From: Isoetes taiwanensis
Lineage: Eukaryota; Streptophyta; Lycopodiopsida; Isoetales; Isoetaceae
Length of the DNA stretch: 64,000 nucleotides
Direction of reading: 5' to 3'
Assembly: GCA_021234155.1 (NCBI GenBank)
Contig: JAJEKV010000071.1
Span: 4,462,483-4,526,482, forward strand
This document shows positions 20,354-31,650 of the stretch, piece by piece (position 1 is the stretch's first letter; each line of letters starts with the position of its first letter). Below the pieces are notes generated by a model. The model was given only the letters and a program-made list of their open reading frames with translations, had not been told where the DNA came from and made no database searches. The position numbers were made by a program, and so were the translations under genes.

Positions 20354-21749
20354 TGCACTCCAAAAATAAGCTTCTTTATCTGGCTGATAGCACATAAGAG
20401 TTTAACTAATTTGGTTTCCTCTAAAAGCTGCAATGTCCCAACTCTCTGTCATTCTAGTTGCCTGCAATACGAGACTATGGAGCATCTTTTTCATTGTCCT
20501 AAATTAAAATCCTTCTGGTCCTGGTTCTTCCACAGATTAGGTAGATATCTACATAATAGTGATGTTAATAAGATTCTAACATTTCTGCAGCAAGAAGATA
20601 CTCTAGCTAATACTCTTGTTTACACTGCCCTTTGGAATGTCTGGAAAGCTAGGAACAGAATTCTCTATGCCTCCAAATCCTTCTCTGTGTTCTGGATTAA
20701 AATGCACTTCTAGCTAGATATTGAGACCATAGCTACATGTCACAAAAGGAAACAGGGTGATAACTACAACACAAGCTGGAATTCTATACGGCTTTACAGG
20801 GGCCCCTTTGATATATTTGTCTCCACTTCAAATGTTATTGATTCAAATGCTCCCTATTCTGACTGTGACAGAATATTTGGTTTTTCTTAAAGGGGAAGGA
20901 TCATCGAGATTAGATACAGACATTGACAGCTATGAGATCTCATTATACCAAACTCAACAAACAGGAAAGCAGCTCACCTTGAAAGAACTTTGTGAAATGG
21001 CAGATGACTTCATAGAGGAGGTTGAGAGCTCGAGGAAAAGAGAAGCAGTATGGGCTGAGATCTATACCAGGGAGTTCATGCAGATGCACTATTTGTTTGA
21101 ATTTTTATATAATGCTCACTTCAGCATGACAGAGATGCAGTTGGCTAGATACAGAGAAATATATTACAGTCATAGGCTACTGACAGACTTGTATGGTACT
21201 TTGTTACTACTAATGGTAAAGGAAAGCCTGACATCTCTACTCATACAGAATGACTTTGGTCAAAACAGATACATCCATGGATCGACATCTGAGTTCTACA
21301 AGCTGTATAATGAGTGGTTTGATGCAAACCTCAAGAATCAGAATTAACCCCATCCTTTTGCTTTTTGGCCTTCCAATTTGTCCCAAACTATCAGAATTTT
21401 GCCCTCCAAACAAGATCATTTTCCTAATTTCCATCATTCAACTATTAAAGGTCATGGTTGGTATTTCAATTTGTTTTTACAGGAAATTGAAGACTCTAGT
21501 TTTGGACAACTGTTTCACTGCTAAGAGGTCATTGAGAGCATTTGTGTCTGAAGACTTCAGGATCTATCATCTACATTAAGCAAAGCAAACTACGAGCTAC
21601 TCTTCTCAATTTTGATGTCATATTTGATGCTCAACTGATTATGATTGTCTTATCTTTTTCTTCACCCTACTATATAGCAGATTGGTATTTGGACTGTATG
21701 GCTTTATCTAATTAATGAAAAAATCCACCCTTACTCTCTTAAAAAAAAA
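20354..21749 (+). mobile_element. 5'-truncated LINE (non-LTR retrotransposon) 3' end
   Basis: From 20354 the frame reads PKISFFIWLIAHKSL, then the zinc-binding reverse-transcriptase domain (zf-RVT): LCHSSCLQYETMEHLFHC PKLKSFWSWF with the C-x3-C...H-x4-C arrangement, and ends at 20713 after NVWKARNRI. This is the C-terminal domain of plant L1-type ORF2. A second open stretch at 20757-21347 has no recognised domain. The unit ends in a poly(A) of nine A residues at 21741-21749. The RT and endonuclease are missing, as expected for incomplete reverse transcription. Target-site duplications could not be identified. Confidence 0.75.
20757..21347 (+). CDS. Open frame in LINE 3' region, unknown
   Basis: A 196-residue open frame without recognisable domain. 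It contains an amphipathic, Glu/Lys-rich stretch (LTLKELCEMADDFIEEVES, then KREAVWAEIY) and aromatic-rich helices (YLFEFLYNAHFSMTEM). It begins with a non-ATG codon and lies between the zf-RVT domain and the poly(A). It could be a captured exon or a 3' extension of a LINE ORF2; nothing in it resembles plant RNase H. Confidence in protein-coding status is low to moderate. Confidence 0.3.
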   Translation: MITTTQAGILYGFTGAPLIYLSPLQMLLIQMLPILTVTEYLVFLKGEGSSRLDTDIDSYEISLYQTQQTGKQLTLKELCEMADDFIEEVESSRKREAVWAEIYTREFMQMHYLFEFLYNAHFSMTEMQLARYREIYYSHRLLTDLYGTLLLLMVKESLTSLLIQNDFGQNRYIHGSTSEFYKLYNEWFDANLKNQN

Positions 21750-23689
21750 GGGGAGGATAATTGCATAGGTAGGTGCAATTTAACAATGATTTTGGATTTT
21801 AGAACGAGAAGAATTTCTTTATGGTTGAACAAACACATCCATTCAGAAAGGAGAAAGTAAACATTGTCTTGGCAAGCCGGTGAGGTAGGAACTAGGCGTA
21901 ATGGTTCATGTTAGTCAACATGTTGCATAAGAAGCAAAAAACCATTGCTTATGGATTGGGGAGGGTCACCAATAGTAATTCCTAACAAGTAATTGGGTGC
22001 CCATGATTTTAAACATTCCATCTTCATTACAACTAATATGATATAGTCCCTAACATTCCAAATATGAGGCCATTCCAAAATTGTCGTTACCCTTTGAGGC
22101 ATCATCTTTCAAAACACTCTTGCAATGTATATTTTGACGCATTGTTATTGTTTGAAAAGTGTGTGTTAAGAAGTGATTTTGTGCTGGATATATAATGAGG
22201 CAAGGACAAAGGATACATGCCCTTTCCTTTCAAATCACACCAACTCTACCAAGACTACACCCTCTCCTAAAATTCTAACCTATTTACATAGCACCTCCAT
22301 CTCATGCAAATTTTGGGTGGCATTGGCCTCTACTATTAGACCTTCATTTTCATATATCGAGGATCAAGAAATTAGAAAAGGAAAAAAAATGGGACACGCA
22401 GATTGGTTGGGGTGCTCGGCTATATTGGTAGTTCACTGCGCCAAGGTGTCTCCCTCAATTTCCTTTCCCGCTTCCATTCTTATTTCTCCAAGTGTTCGCA
22501 TGACCGTGGGGCAAGCCCTCCTTTTTTTTTTTATATCTTATTGGAGGTTCTAGTCGGCTAACTTAGGGCTGGGGCTACAAACCCTAATTACTAGACTTGT
22601 CCCAGAAAGAGATAAAAAAGCGCTTGCCCTATGGAATAAATCCCCACATCTTTTCTGAATATCGACCAAAAGATGATTCCAATCTTAACTTTCCCCAATT
22701 TGAAGAATCTCTATCATATTTGTCCCTCTTATTAAGCCAATGAGTAATTAGTTTAAGAAAATAAGAAACTTCATCCAAATTCACAACTCTTCTTGACGAA
22801 GACCACATCGTTTTCATGTTTCCAAATGATCCACAAAGCAATTTGAAAAACTATTCAGGTGAGTAAGTCAATTTCAAAACTGGGGAATTACTGAGCAAGT
22901 AAAATTATCAATAATCGTTTCATCGTGTGCACAGCAAAGTGAGCAAAATAAAACTTTGGATATTATGGACAATCAAATTCATAGAATGCAGAACCTAGGA
23001 GTTGATGTATAGTAGAACTTTGTAAGGTTTGCTAGATGATACACGCTTTACAATGAAAATATAATGCCATAAACTCGAGTGCAAAAATGACAAAGTTGGT
23101 GGCACTTTCTTTAGCATGCATGTTGGATTGGCATTGTCAATCATATTTACAACGATATCTCTCCATATTCACACACTTGGAACTATAATTTTGAAACACC
23201 TGAATTTGAAGCTTTGAACCAAAGTTTTCTTCTTTTCTTAGTGCAAACACCATTCAGTTTAATAAATATAGCGTGTAAATCCATAAAACTCATATAAACC
23301 CAGATACTAATTATAAATATGCCTAGACTCTAAACAAATGGGCAATCATGCTTAATCTTCAAACAAATATGTCCAAGTTTCTTGGCTTGAAATGCTCTTT
23401 GTTCAATGCATTTCCTAATCTCAAATTTCTCATGATTAACCTTCTATGATCTTTGTCTCTTACACATCTATTTAAGACTTCCTTAATGTGGCACCTTAGT
23501 TTTTAGTATTATTCCTATGCTCCAGTACAATTAGGCAAGGATATGATTAATTTGGCCAAACTACACTGGTTAATCTAACCAAAACCATGGATAAACACGT
23601 TTGAATAAAAAAGGTGACTATTGAAGAGGAAAATGTAGAAAGCAATGTTTATCGAAGACCAATTGTTCTATGAGGCATATACACCATAT
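21750..23689. other. No recognisable gene
   Basis: About 1.9 kb. Short frames at 22173-22553 and 22629-22841 have no recognisable motif. The only notable feature is a T10 run at 22522-22531. Confidence 0.4.
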
Positions 23690-23845
23690 AACGTTCCTAA
23701 CCGACATGCCTTTAACCAACTGGGTAGAACCGTCTAGACATTTATAAGTAGTCGCTTCTACCCATTTATGCCGGTGTCTCGGGAACGCCCCACGGGCACA
23801 TTCAAGGTTTGAATACTCGGGCGGTCTACCATGGGCCCATTACAC
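23690..23845 (+). repeat. SINE-like dispersed repeat, copy 1
   Basis: About 155 bp beginning ACGTTCCTAACCGACATGCC and ending GGTCTACCATGGGCCCATTA. The same sequence lies in reverse orientation at 63710-63866 with about 90 % identity. The unit holds an A-box-like word (TTAACCAACTGGG here, TTAGCCAACTGGG in copy 2) and, about 85 bp later, a B-box-like GGTTTGAATAC (GGTTCGAATAC in copy 2). This fits a tRNA-derived short element, although the box spacing is longer than in tRNAs. The ends also form short inverted repeats (GTAACG/CGTTAC in copy 2), so a MITE is an alternative. Confidence 0.7.
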
Positions 23846-24390
23846 ACCACACCAACATTGCTCTATCTACCTCCATTCACTTTGCAATGGAAAGTTGATC
23901 TCATTGATTAGCTGTAACATTAAACTCAAATGCCATGTGCATTCATGTTCCATTGGTGTGGATTCCAATCAACTCAGATCATGATAAAGAGCAGTGGCAG
24001 TGTCCATTTTATAGTGAAAGGGTTGGAAGCTAAGGTCAGGGATGTTATATTCCCGGTACTTTTTATTCCAGGGGAGAGCATTAGTTCTAGCACTAGCAGC
24101 CTAGATCTATTCCTACAACATTTTTAGATGAACTTTGAGACCTTTTTATAACAAGTGATTCTAATCATTCAGGACTGTTACATGCCTTTTACCAACGATG
24201 TTTCTTGCAAGCTATAACATTCAAACCACCCAGCGCAATGTGAAGTCTTAAAATTCTTTTTAGATGCATATAGTCATATTTATATGATCATTTGATTTTA
24301 CTTGCATATGAGCACATAATTTCATGAACATATGAATTTGCTTACAAATCGCTTCTTTGCTTTAAGAGGTGTAGAAGATGCAACCTTGCG

Positions 24391-24885
24391 CTATCTGATG
24401 CAAATTTTATGAAAAACATAGCGTCTCTTCCTTGTGATCAAAGGATGCTCATCGACCACCAAATCTTCCACATGGCCTTGGGTGGGCCTTGGGGTATGTA
24501 GTTCAGTAGGGCATTCTAGACTATCACCATTCTTGTGTGTAATATATCTAATTGGCCATCTCAACTGAGCTTGGGACTCAAAGAGACCCGAGCACACAAT
24601 GCAATCACTAGAGCTTCCTTGGGACATGATTGTATCAACTTCGATAAGAAGCTTCACAATGCCAACTCCAAGATGTTCATCTCCCAGCCTTTCATCATTC
24701 ACACTATCAAAAGGATCAACTGCAGTTATTATGCCCTCTGCAAATACCATCTGGTTGCAAGGGTGCAACAACAAGCAACCCATCTTCCTCCATTGGAGCC
24801 TAGGGCAATGGCCTGTGCTGGACTTCCTTGGCTCCATTTTACTCATCTCACATGCTCCCTGAATGAAAAAGCACACATTAAAACC
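24391..24885 (-). pseudogene. CACTA (En/Spm)-like transposon protein C-terminal domain, tentative
   Basis: The minus frame reads MGCLLLHPCNQMVFAEGIIT, then AVDPFDSVNDERLGDEHLGV and QAQLRWPIRYI. Plant CACTA elements encode a conserved domain with the order VAEG-x-I, DP, xLGxxxCxVxV and xxAWPxxxI at the C-terminus of one protein; this reading follows that order loosely. The upstream part of the same frame (YGLIWLYDFSGY...) is only translation of an ATAT-rich repeat and is not protein. No terminal CACTA repeat was found. Confidence 0.4.
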
Positions 24886-25112
24886 ATATAGCCCCAAACA
24901 CCACAAATATGACCATATAAACCATATAAAACCATACAAACATATTAAATATAAACCATACAACCGTATATAACCACTAAAATCATATAACCATATTAAA
25001 CCATACAACCATATTCAATGTAAACCATATGTAAACATTCCAAACCATATATAACCATATTAAATATATAACATAACATAACATAACATATACAAACATA
25101 TAACATAACCTT
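24880..25112 (+). repeat. AT-rich irregular tandem repeat (ACCATATAA)n
   Basis: Irregular repetition of ACCATATAA, CCATATTAAA and AACATAACATA words over 230 bp, ending in four perfect ATAAC units at 25067-25090. Confidence 0.85.
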
Positions 25113-25124
25113 TAATATCTTGTC

Positions 25125-25660
25125 ATGGCCACGTGCACTCCTTTCGAGGCCGAGAAGCGTGGCCATGTCAAGAACCCAGATCGCCACGTCATGGAGGGCA
25201 TGGCCCACACGTGACTGACTTTTATTATTGCACTTTTACGCAGGTTGGGGGTGCGACTGGTAATTGCTCGCACCCTCTTCCTCTCCCCAAACCATTCTTC
25301 CTCCCCTGTTTTCTCGATCACTCTTGCGCTCTCGTTTTCCTAAAGCCGGTTTACCCATCGGTGATCGAGCGAACAGAGCCATTCCAAGGCCATCTTATGG
25401 CCGGCTAGCCTTGGCAGCCGGATCGGATCATCCAAATCCGAAGTTTTAGCCCTTGATTGAGTGTTCGGCGGGCGTTCTTGCACGAGAAGAAAGTGAGGTT
25501 CTTCTCTGTAAGTTTTAGGCTTTTTCTTTGCATTTTACTTCTCTAAAGTCTTTTTTGCATTTTTACTTATATTCTGTTATTAGAGGCTCTTATTATTGCT
25601 ACATTTACAATTTCGGCCCGGAGCAAATCCTTATTCACGCTATAACGCTATACCACATGG
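25125..25660 (+). promoter_or_regulatory. Probable promoter and 5' leader of a plus-strand gene
   Basis: The sequence changes abruptly from AT-rich repeat to CG-containing DNA. CACGTG-type words (CCACGTGC at 25130 and CACACGTGAC at 25207) resemble plant G-box elements. A probable 5' leader ends with GTAAGT at 25508 and the first in-frame ATG context follows at 25657. No TATA box is obvious. This is inference from base composition and motifs. Confidence 0.35.
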
Positions 25661-25702
25661 AATCGAACACGGGAGCTTCCTCCTCATCCGGCAAATCTTC
25701 GG
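25657..25702 (+). CDS. Possible first coding exon, unknown protein
   Basis: ATG at 25657 opens MESNTGASSSSGKSSG and is followed at once by a good GT donor (GG|GTATGTTT at 25703). T-rich intron-like sequence follows up to about 25925. No second exon could be placed in phase with confidence: a similar Ser/Lys-rich reading (ENSGKSSSKQEIEIIERQ) lies at 25962-26019 but does not match the phase. The product is unknown. Confidence 0.3.
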
Positions 25703-26499
25703 GTATGTTTTTTGTAATATCATACCCTTTTTTAATCTCATTTGTCTCTCATCGTTCTCTGTTTTTCATTAGTCTCATTTGTCATGTTCTCTCGTTTTCT
25801 CATTAATCTCTACGTTTTTGTTTCATTATCCGTTTACCGTTTTTCTCATTAATCTCTCATTAATCTCTCAAGTTATCACGTTATCCTTTTGTATTGTTTT
25901 ACGCTTTTTGTTATCTTTTTCTTAGTTGTTGTTGAATTGAATACATTAATGGGGCACAAAGTGAGAATAGTGGTAAGAGTAGTAGCAAGCAAGAGATAGA
26001 AATCATCGAGAGGCAGTGTTAGGAAGTAAGATATTGCGAGTAGCATTATGAGAACATTACTAGGAATGATTCACAAAAAGAAATTGCTAAACCGCCTATG
26101 AATGTTTCATAAATGGAACATTACTAGGAATGTTTTTTCTAACTATCAACTAAGAATAGGAATTGCTTCCGCAGCATCCGAATTCTAACTCGCAAGATAT
26201 CCTCCAACTGCAGGGAGAGATGCAGGGAGTGGCGAGTTGAGAATACCTCGGCTTGCCAACAATCAGAAATCTGAAGTATTCTTCTAACCGACTCGAAGTG
26301 AGAATTTCTCGACTCCTTGGCGAGAAGAGGGGTGTACACTCGACTGTTGGCTGGTTGAGGGATTCTCGACTTCAGCGACCAGATTGCACACGACTACCCA
26401 ACGTCTTCACATTCTTTTTTAAGCCTCTTTTTAACCTTTCTCGACTTCGTGGTGAGAATGTCTACCCCCGTCAATGGCCCTTTGTGCAAGTCCTCTTCG

Positions 26500-27160
26500 C
26501 AATATTCGGCTAAGATGGTTCGAAGGAGAGTGGCTTGGACTGGGTGGAGGCCTCGTTGACTAACCACGAGGAGGTCTTTGGCTGCTTTCACCGTGACTGA
26601 AAACGCCGAGCTTCTAGTCATTCACAAGGTACTGGTGATCTTAACCCTCTCCTTCAAACTATCTTCCCTCGGATATTGCGAAGGGAAGTGGTTTTATTTA
26701 TCGCGAATAACATAACAACCCAATTCTCCGTGTATGGTCGCGGTGGCCTCTACCCCGGTCGAGACCGTCTCGCCGAACCATCTTGCCGAATATTGAGAAA
26801 GGGATGGCCTTGACCGGGTGGAGGCCTCTACAACTAACCACGGAAACCACAGCTTCTTACATGCGCATTCTTCGGCTGTGGTGGGGAATGCCTTACCAGC
26901 GGCCTCCATGACACTCCGAGTTCTCGAGGAGTTAAGGCATTCTCGATGGCTAAGGCAGAATGTAGATTGTGAAGCAATCCCTGCCGACCAATTCTCGTAG
27001 GGAAATGCTAGTGGCCTCGACCCGTCGAGCCACTCTCCTCGGAACCATCTTCGCCCGAATATTGCGAAGGGAAGGGGCTCGGGGTGGGTAGGCCTCTACA
27101 ACTAACCCAGGAGCTTGGCATGCGCATTCTGATTCAGCGACCACGGAGGATGCATTTGAA
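26500..27160 (+). repeat. Three divergent tandem copies, spacing about 260 bp
   Basis: Blocks near 26500-26640, 26765-26930 and 27025-27165 share the order AATATTGxGAAGGG, GGGTGGAGGCCTC and TACAACTAACCACGG, then GCATTCT. The copies are strongly diverged. They lie just upstream of gene-like exons and include CTCGAC words of the palindrome family. Confidence 0.7.
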
Positions 27161-27409
27161 CGCATCACGGGCCTTAGGACCTAGCCACATTCTATATACA
27201 ACATTCCAAGAAAACATTCCAAGAAAAAAATACACCTAAAACGGAACTGTTCAAGTTTCCCCCGATCCATTGTTTCGTCGTCGCGAGCATCTCTCAACTC
27301 GTAGAGTAAATCATCTCTGAAGCTGAAAAATCTTTGGACAAAGGAAACAATAACTGTCGAGATTACGGCGGTTCCATGATCTAAATCGTGGCATGTTCTA
27401 CATGCAAAA

Positions 27410-27640
27410 TAACGTGAGGCAGCTCAAACTCACCTCTTCACGCCAGAAATTCCTTGGGCCATTGTATGGCGGATCCCGCAGCCTCACCAAGAGTCTTTGC
27501 TTCCGGTCGGGTCTCATCAAGTGCATTCGATCTAATACTTGTATCAATGCGATTCTCGTGGTATCCCCGTTCCATGGCTGCAAGTAGTAGAGTTCCTTTG
27601 TCTACCAGACTCCTCCGCAGCTACCTTAGCTCCGTGCTCA
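27410..27640 (-). pseudogene. Second CACTA-like C-terminal domain fragment, tentative
   Basis: The minus frame gives LVDKGTLLLAAMERGY, then ALDETRPEAKTLGEAAGS and AIQWPKEFL before a stop. The ending (x-LGEAxGSxxQWPKxFL) resembles the end of the plant En/Spm-type domain (DAxGxxIAWPKxFI). The piece is short, and alternative explanations are possible. No transposon termini were found. Confidence 0.3.
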
Positions 27641-28105
27641 TCGATCAAATCAAGCGCTTTGCAAAAAAGGCCGTCGGTCGAAATAATACATGCAAGGCAA
27701 AAGTGAGGAGCTTACCGCCGGCGCCATTCCGAGTAAATACGATCGATGCCGCCTCCCAACTCAAAGTCGCCAATGCCGTAGTGAAGATAATCTACTCTCC
27801 GCTCACTAAGTCCCCCGGATGTCATTCAAATTTAAATTGTGTTTGGGCGGGCTAAAGGCGGCCCGTGGCCGGACCCTTAGCCCGCTTTTTTCTTAAATGA
27901 TTGCATGTCCTTAAATTCAAATTTAAGAACACACCCGATCTTACGCGGGCAGTCCTAAAACTTAGCGGAGGAAACTTAATTTCATGAAGGGTTCGAAAGG
28001 GGAAGAAGATGCGGGGGCATACTGCACATGGCGACTCTGGTCCAAGAAGCGAGGCCAAAGAAGTGGTTCTAGCGGCAAAGAAGAAGAAAAAGACAAAGTG
28101 TTCAG

Positions 28106-28495
28106 GTGAGCTCGAGGTTTTTCTTTGGTCGGAATACCATTATTGATCCATCCTTTGGTCTTGCAAAGATTCACCGCGGACTCACTAGTGATCACCGGCG
28201 AACTCCGTTCTTCGTCATCGAGGGACGAGAGAGCGAGCTTCTTGACACACCGCCAGATTCTTGGTGGTATGTCGAGGTATCAACAAGTGGGAAGGAGAAA
28301 GATCTGTTTCTCCACCAAAGGGACAAGAAGAGCTCTGGAGATAAGTACAAGAAGGTCGGTGTTGTGCTCTCAGTCTCTGCGCCAGATCCGAAGCATCTAA
28401 CATTTCATGTGGAAGACTGCCAGAAGAGTAAGTTCTACCACACGAAAAAATTATCAGTTTCAAATTATTCTCACTCTTCAATGAGCAAGGCTTAA
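28106..28495 (+). CDS. Unknown protein, exon-like frame
   Basis: A 129-residue open frame with ordinary amino-acid composition and no recognised domain. It includes PFFVIEGRESELLD, SWWYVEVSTSGKEKDLF and KKVGVVLSVSAPDPKHLTF, which read like a real beta-rich fold. GT words follow the frame, and a second frame begins at 28523. The CG-rich codon use fits the neighbouring frames to 33500. I infer exons of one or more genes of unknown family. Confidence 0.4.
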   Translation: MSSRFFFGRNTIIDPSFGLAKIHRGLTSDHRRTPFFVIEGRESELLDTPPDSWWYVEVSTSGKEKDLFLHQRDKKSSGDKYKKVGVVLSVSAPDPKHLTFHVEDCQKSKFYHTKKLSVSNYSHSSMSKA

Positions 28496-28522
28496 GGGCA
28501 CCACAAAAAGGGCGCCTTTAAA

Positions 28523-29281
28523 TTGTCGAGAATCTTTGGGTGGAAGGATGCGGAAGGGATGAAGGAGGCCGGAACCCTTACATCCAGGGAGCTTGGAATG
28601 GAGATTTCCAGAGTCAGGGAAAAACTGTTCAACACGGGGAGCTTCACTTCTAGTGTGCTGAAGACTCTAAAGCACTCAGCAGTTACAAAGGATGTTGTGC
28701 CTTATAAAGATAAAAGTCAGGACAGGACCTCAGATGCAGATGAGATCACACGGGAGGAATCAGATGACGAAGGAGACGAAGATATGGTCGACTCCCCAAT
28801 AATGGATCCAGATGAGCAGATCAGGATTTCACAGAGAGGGCATGAAAAATGGAGCAGCCGCTCAAAGATATCCGTTGGGAATATCACCATAAGCCGGAGC
28901 CGACATCGACGCCTTGGCTTTGCGCGGAGATGTCGCCTTGTTCAACCACAGGAATTTAATCCAAAGACACATGCTGGAGATTACGAACCCGATGGTGCGC
29001 CGATCCCCTTGAGATCATCCAATGCCCGGGGATGTCATACCTTTCAGCGTATCGATTCTACGCTTTTGTTCATTTGGAAGTCCGAGAAGACCCTAAGGGA
29101 AAAGACGTCCGGTTCGGGTAGTGGACGGTCAAGATTCAGTGAGGGTGGCGCAAGTATTGCGACGGACGGAGAAGGAGGTGCCGAAAGGATCAAGGATAGA
29201 TATGCTAAGCGAGAGTGCGAGTTCTTTTCACTGAGCGCCAAGAACCGAATCGCCGCATTAGCCAACGCCGGAACACAATAG
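28523..29281 (+). CDS. Unknown acidic/basic protein frame, 252 residues
   Basis: The longest uninterrupted frame of this block. The first 80 residues could form a helix (LGMEISRVREKLF). An acidic run follows (ITREESDDEGDEDMVDSP), then an Arg-rich segment (SRSRHRRLGFARRCR) and a Gly/Ser-rich stretch (SGSGSGRSRF). The last part (DRYAKRECEFFSLSAKNRI) looks coding. No family is recognised. It starts with TTG-like context rather than a good ATG, so exon boundaries are uncertain. It lies between frames of the same strand and composition. Confidence 0.4.
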   Translation: MSRIFGWKDAEGMKEAGTLTSRELGMEISRVREKLFNTGSFTSSVLKTLKHSAVTKDVVPYKDKSQDRTSDADEITREESDDEGDEDMVDSPIMDPDEQIRISQRGHEKWSSRSKISVGNITISRSRHRRLGFARRCRLVQPQEFNPKTHAGDYEPDGAPIPLRSSNARGCHTFQRIDSTLLFIWKSEKTLREKTSGSGSGRSRFSEGGASIATDGEGGAERIKDRYAKRECEFFSLSAKNRIAALANAGTQ

Positions 29282-30054
29282 AAGCGAAAGTGCGCCACGT
29301 GAAGGTAAATAACTCACGATTCTTTTCCAATCTCGACTTCGAGAAAGCCCTACCATCCTAACATTTCCCGATTATCCGGGTTTTCGACTTCGCGAGTCGG
29401 AGAAAGCCAGACAATCATGAAAATCAAAGGATCAGAGCTTTTCATTTCGAGGAAACCTGTAGAGAGAAGTAAAGAGAAGTAAAAGAGAAGTAAAACATTC
29501 AAGGGACTTTTTTCGACTCGCGAAGTCGAAACCCCGGGCTGATAAAAGAACACGGAGATTAACCACGGCGAGTGAAAGCATCGAGCCTTCCCATCCTTTC
29601 TTCCCAGCCTCTCTCGGGCAATGTCACGCTTTTAGTTTCTATTCTAAGTTGCATCGTTCGAAGAGGCGCTGCAAGGAAGGATTTGGGAATGGAGCGCTTT
29701 CACTCTAGCCTTCACTCGTACTATGTTCTCTCCTGCCCCAGGGTGGTACCGACTCGCTGGTCGAGAAAGTCCCTTGAATCTTCTCCTTACTTGTGCTCCT
29801 CTCATTTTCTCGACTCGTGAGTCGAGAACCCCCTGCATCCTCATATTTAGTGTTTACTTCGGGTGTTTGTAGATACTTTCATGCTCTGACATTGGGGCAT
29901 TGACTGAATGCAGCCCCTATCGACCCGGATCATACACGCTCGGCAAGAACAAAGGGGAAAGCATTGGGTTGTCCTCGGCGTCCTAAAGGAAAAACAGGCT
30001 CCCTGATAAGTGGAAGACCTTTGAGAAACTGTGAGATATGTTCTCACTGGAGGG

Positions 30055-30900
30055 CGGGGAAGATGATGAGGGAGAGGATGAAGAGGAGAAGAAGAAGAGA
30101 ACACCAAGGAAGGGCAGGGAGTCTCTCTCAGACCAGTATGACCTCATTCTTAGCACTGAGGCGGTCCTGGGAGAAATGGACCCGAGATATGGGCTCAATG
30201 GACAAGAGGCAAGCTGAAGGACAACAATGGAGAATTTCCAAAAAGGCCGGACCCCAAGTTGTTCGACAAGCGGTTCATGAAAAGGATCTGAGGGCTGACG
30301 GACAAAGAAACGCTTGACCTACAAGGCGTAATCTTGGATGGAACAATCCCCGCTAAGGAAGACTAGGAGTTCTAAAATGCGGGACGCTAAAGGATTATGC
30401 CACGTCCTAAAGAGCGTGCGTTAGAAGAAGGCATCACGAAGTTACGCAACGTTGCATCTAATGAATACCATGACTTTGATTATTACAAGGAAAAGGCTGC
30501 CCTTGATGAGGGAAGACATGAAGGAATTGAACCGTCTATGTCAACCCTACATCAACACCAAGCTAAAGCATAACGTCAAAACCCTTCCCTTCCCCAGGCG
30601 TGCTATGGCAATTCTGAAGAGGAAGCTTGGATTCGGGGTGGTCCCATTTAAGGCCAATGATAGCTCCCCTCCATTTCCTCGTAACTTTGGGACACAAGGG
30701 ATTTGGTGGTGCAGGCGGCTTTGGACCCGTGGCACTATTTGCCATCAATATGATCGAAGACCCCTATGACAAAGCTGACATAGAGCAGTGGTACAAGGCG
30801 ATGTCCGGACATGACCGACCTGGATACTTTCGGTTTCCTTGCTTTTTTGCATGCGGGCAATTAGACAACCTGGCTTGTCTCCCAATGGGCAGGTGATATT
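30055..30900 (+). pseudogene. Unknown gene-like exons, broken frames
   Basis: Readable pieces in changing frames include an acidic segment near 30055 (EDDEGEDEEEKKKRTP), RALEEGITKLRNVASNEYH at 30417-30473, and HKGFGGAGGFGPVALFAIN, then DIEQWYKAM near 30680-30800. The Gly-rich piece and its neighbour look like conserved protein, yet frames change at about 30540 and 30620 without clear splice sites. I could not assign a family. It is probably a decayed gene or several small exons of the gene that ends near 32500. Confidence 0.35.
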
Positions 30901-30959
30901 AACTTCACCAACAAGATCATGTACTCCATATCTGAACTTGAACATGAGTGTAGACTTGG

Positions 30960-31520
30960 CTTACCGAAGGCACCAAGCTTTTTGCCAATTGGTTTTGATT
31001 TCAAGATCGTTGTAGACCTGGATAAGTGGTGGTCTAGCTTAACATCATTATCTCGACGTGGTTCATGATCTCTCAAAGCGGATGGAACCACGGAAGGGCG
31101 GCAGATTTATGGAGGATGTCCCATCGATGGACAAAGTCAGCAAAGATGGTGCGATGGGACCTATACATAGAATTCCTATCCGCCAAGAGTTATCAAGTAC
31201 TTCATAACTAGCTTGGTCGAGGAAGATCAAATTGTATCGCGAAAGTGGTACATGAATGGAATGGCTTTCTCTCGGGGGCTATGCTTTATGGAATGAAACC
31301 TATATCCATGGTTGGAAATAAGGACATGGTTGAAACCATTCGGTCATACCTGGATCTGCTTCATGAGCATTTCAAAGGGAGGAAGACAAATGGAAGCAGT
31401 AAGGACGACGAGGACGAAGACAAACCTTGGAGCGAGGGAGACAAAGCTGACGGAGACGAGAATGTCGAAGGTTTAGACCAGAATGCTACCGAACACATTC
31501 TTGAGAATCTGAGATTGAGG
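30960..31520 (+). CDS. Unknown exons ending at a canonical donor
   Basis: Near 30970 the frame gives SFLPIGFDFKIVVDLDKWW. From 31245 an open frame reads GAMLYGMKPISMVGNKDMV, then an acidic region (KDDEDEDKPWSEGDKADGDE), and ends ILENLRLR next to a GTGAG donor at 31521. The intron that follows (31521-31650) holds two perfect palindromes and ends in CATTTCAG. The family is unknown. The acidic linker precedes the phosphatase-like domain by about 300 bp, so both could belong to one transcript. Confidence 0.4.
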
Positions 31521-31650
31521 TGAGTTTACTTTGCTCTATCGGTGTTTCTCGACTCGCGAGTCGAGAATCCTTTCTGGACTAACTTCTTTCCATTCTCGAC
31601 TCGCGAGTCGAGAAAAGTCGTTTCCTTTCTGACATCTGTCATCATTTCAG

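Noticed and set aside
24886-25008. Membrane-like N-terminus YGLIWLYDFSGYIRLYGL of the CACTA-like frame
   Set aside because: This is translation of the ACCATATAA repeat and not a real signal or membrane segment.
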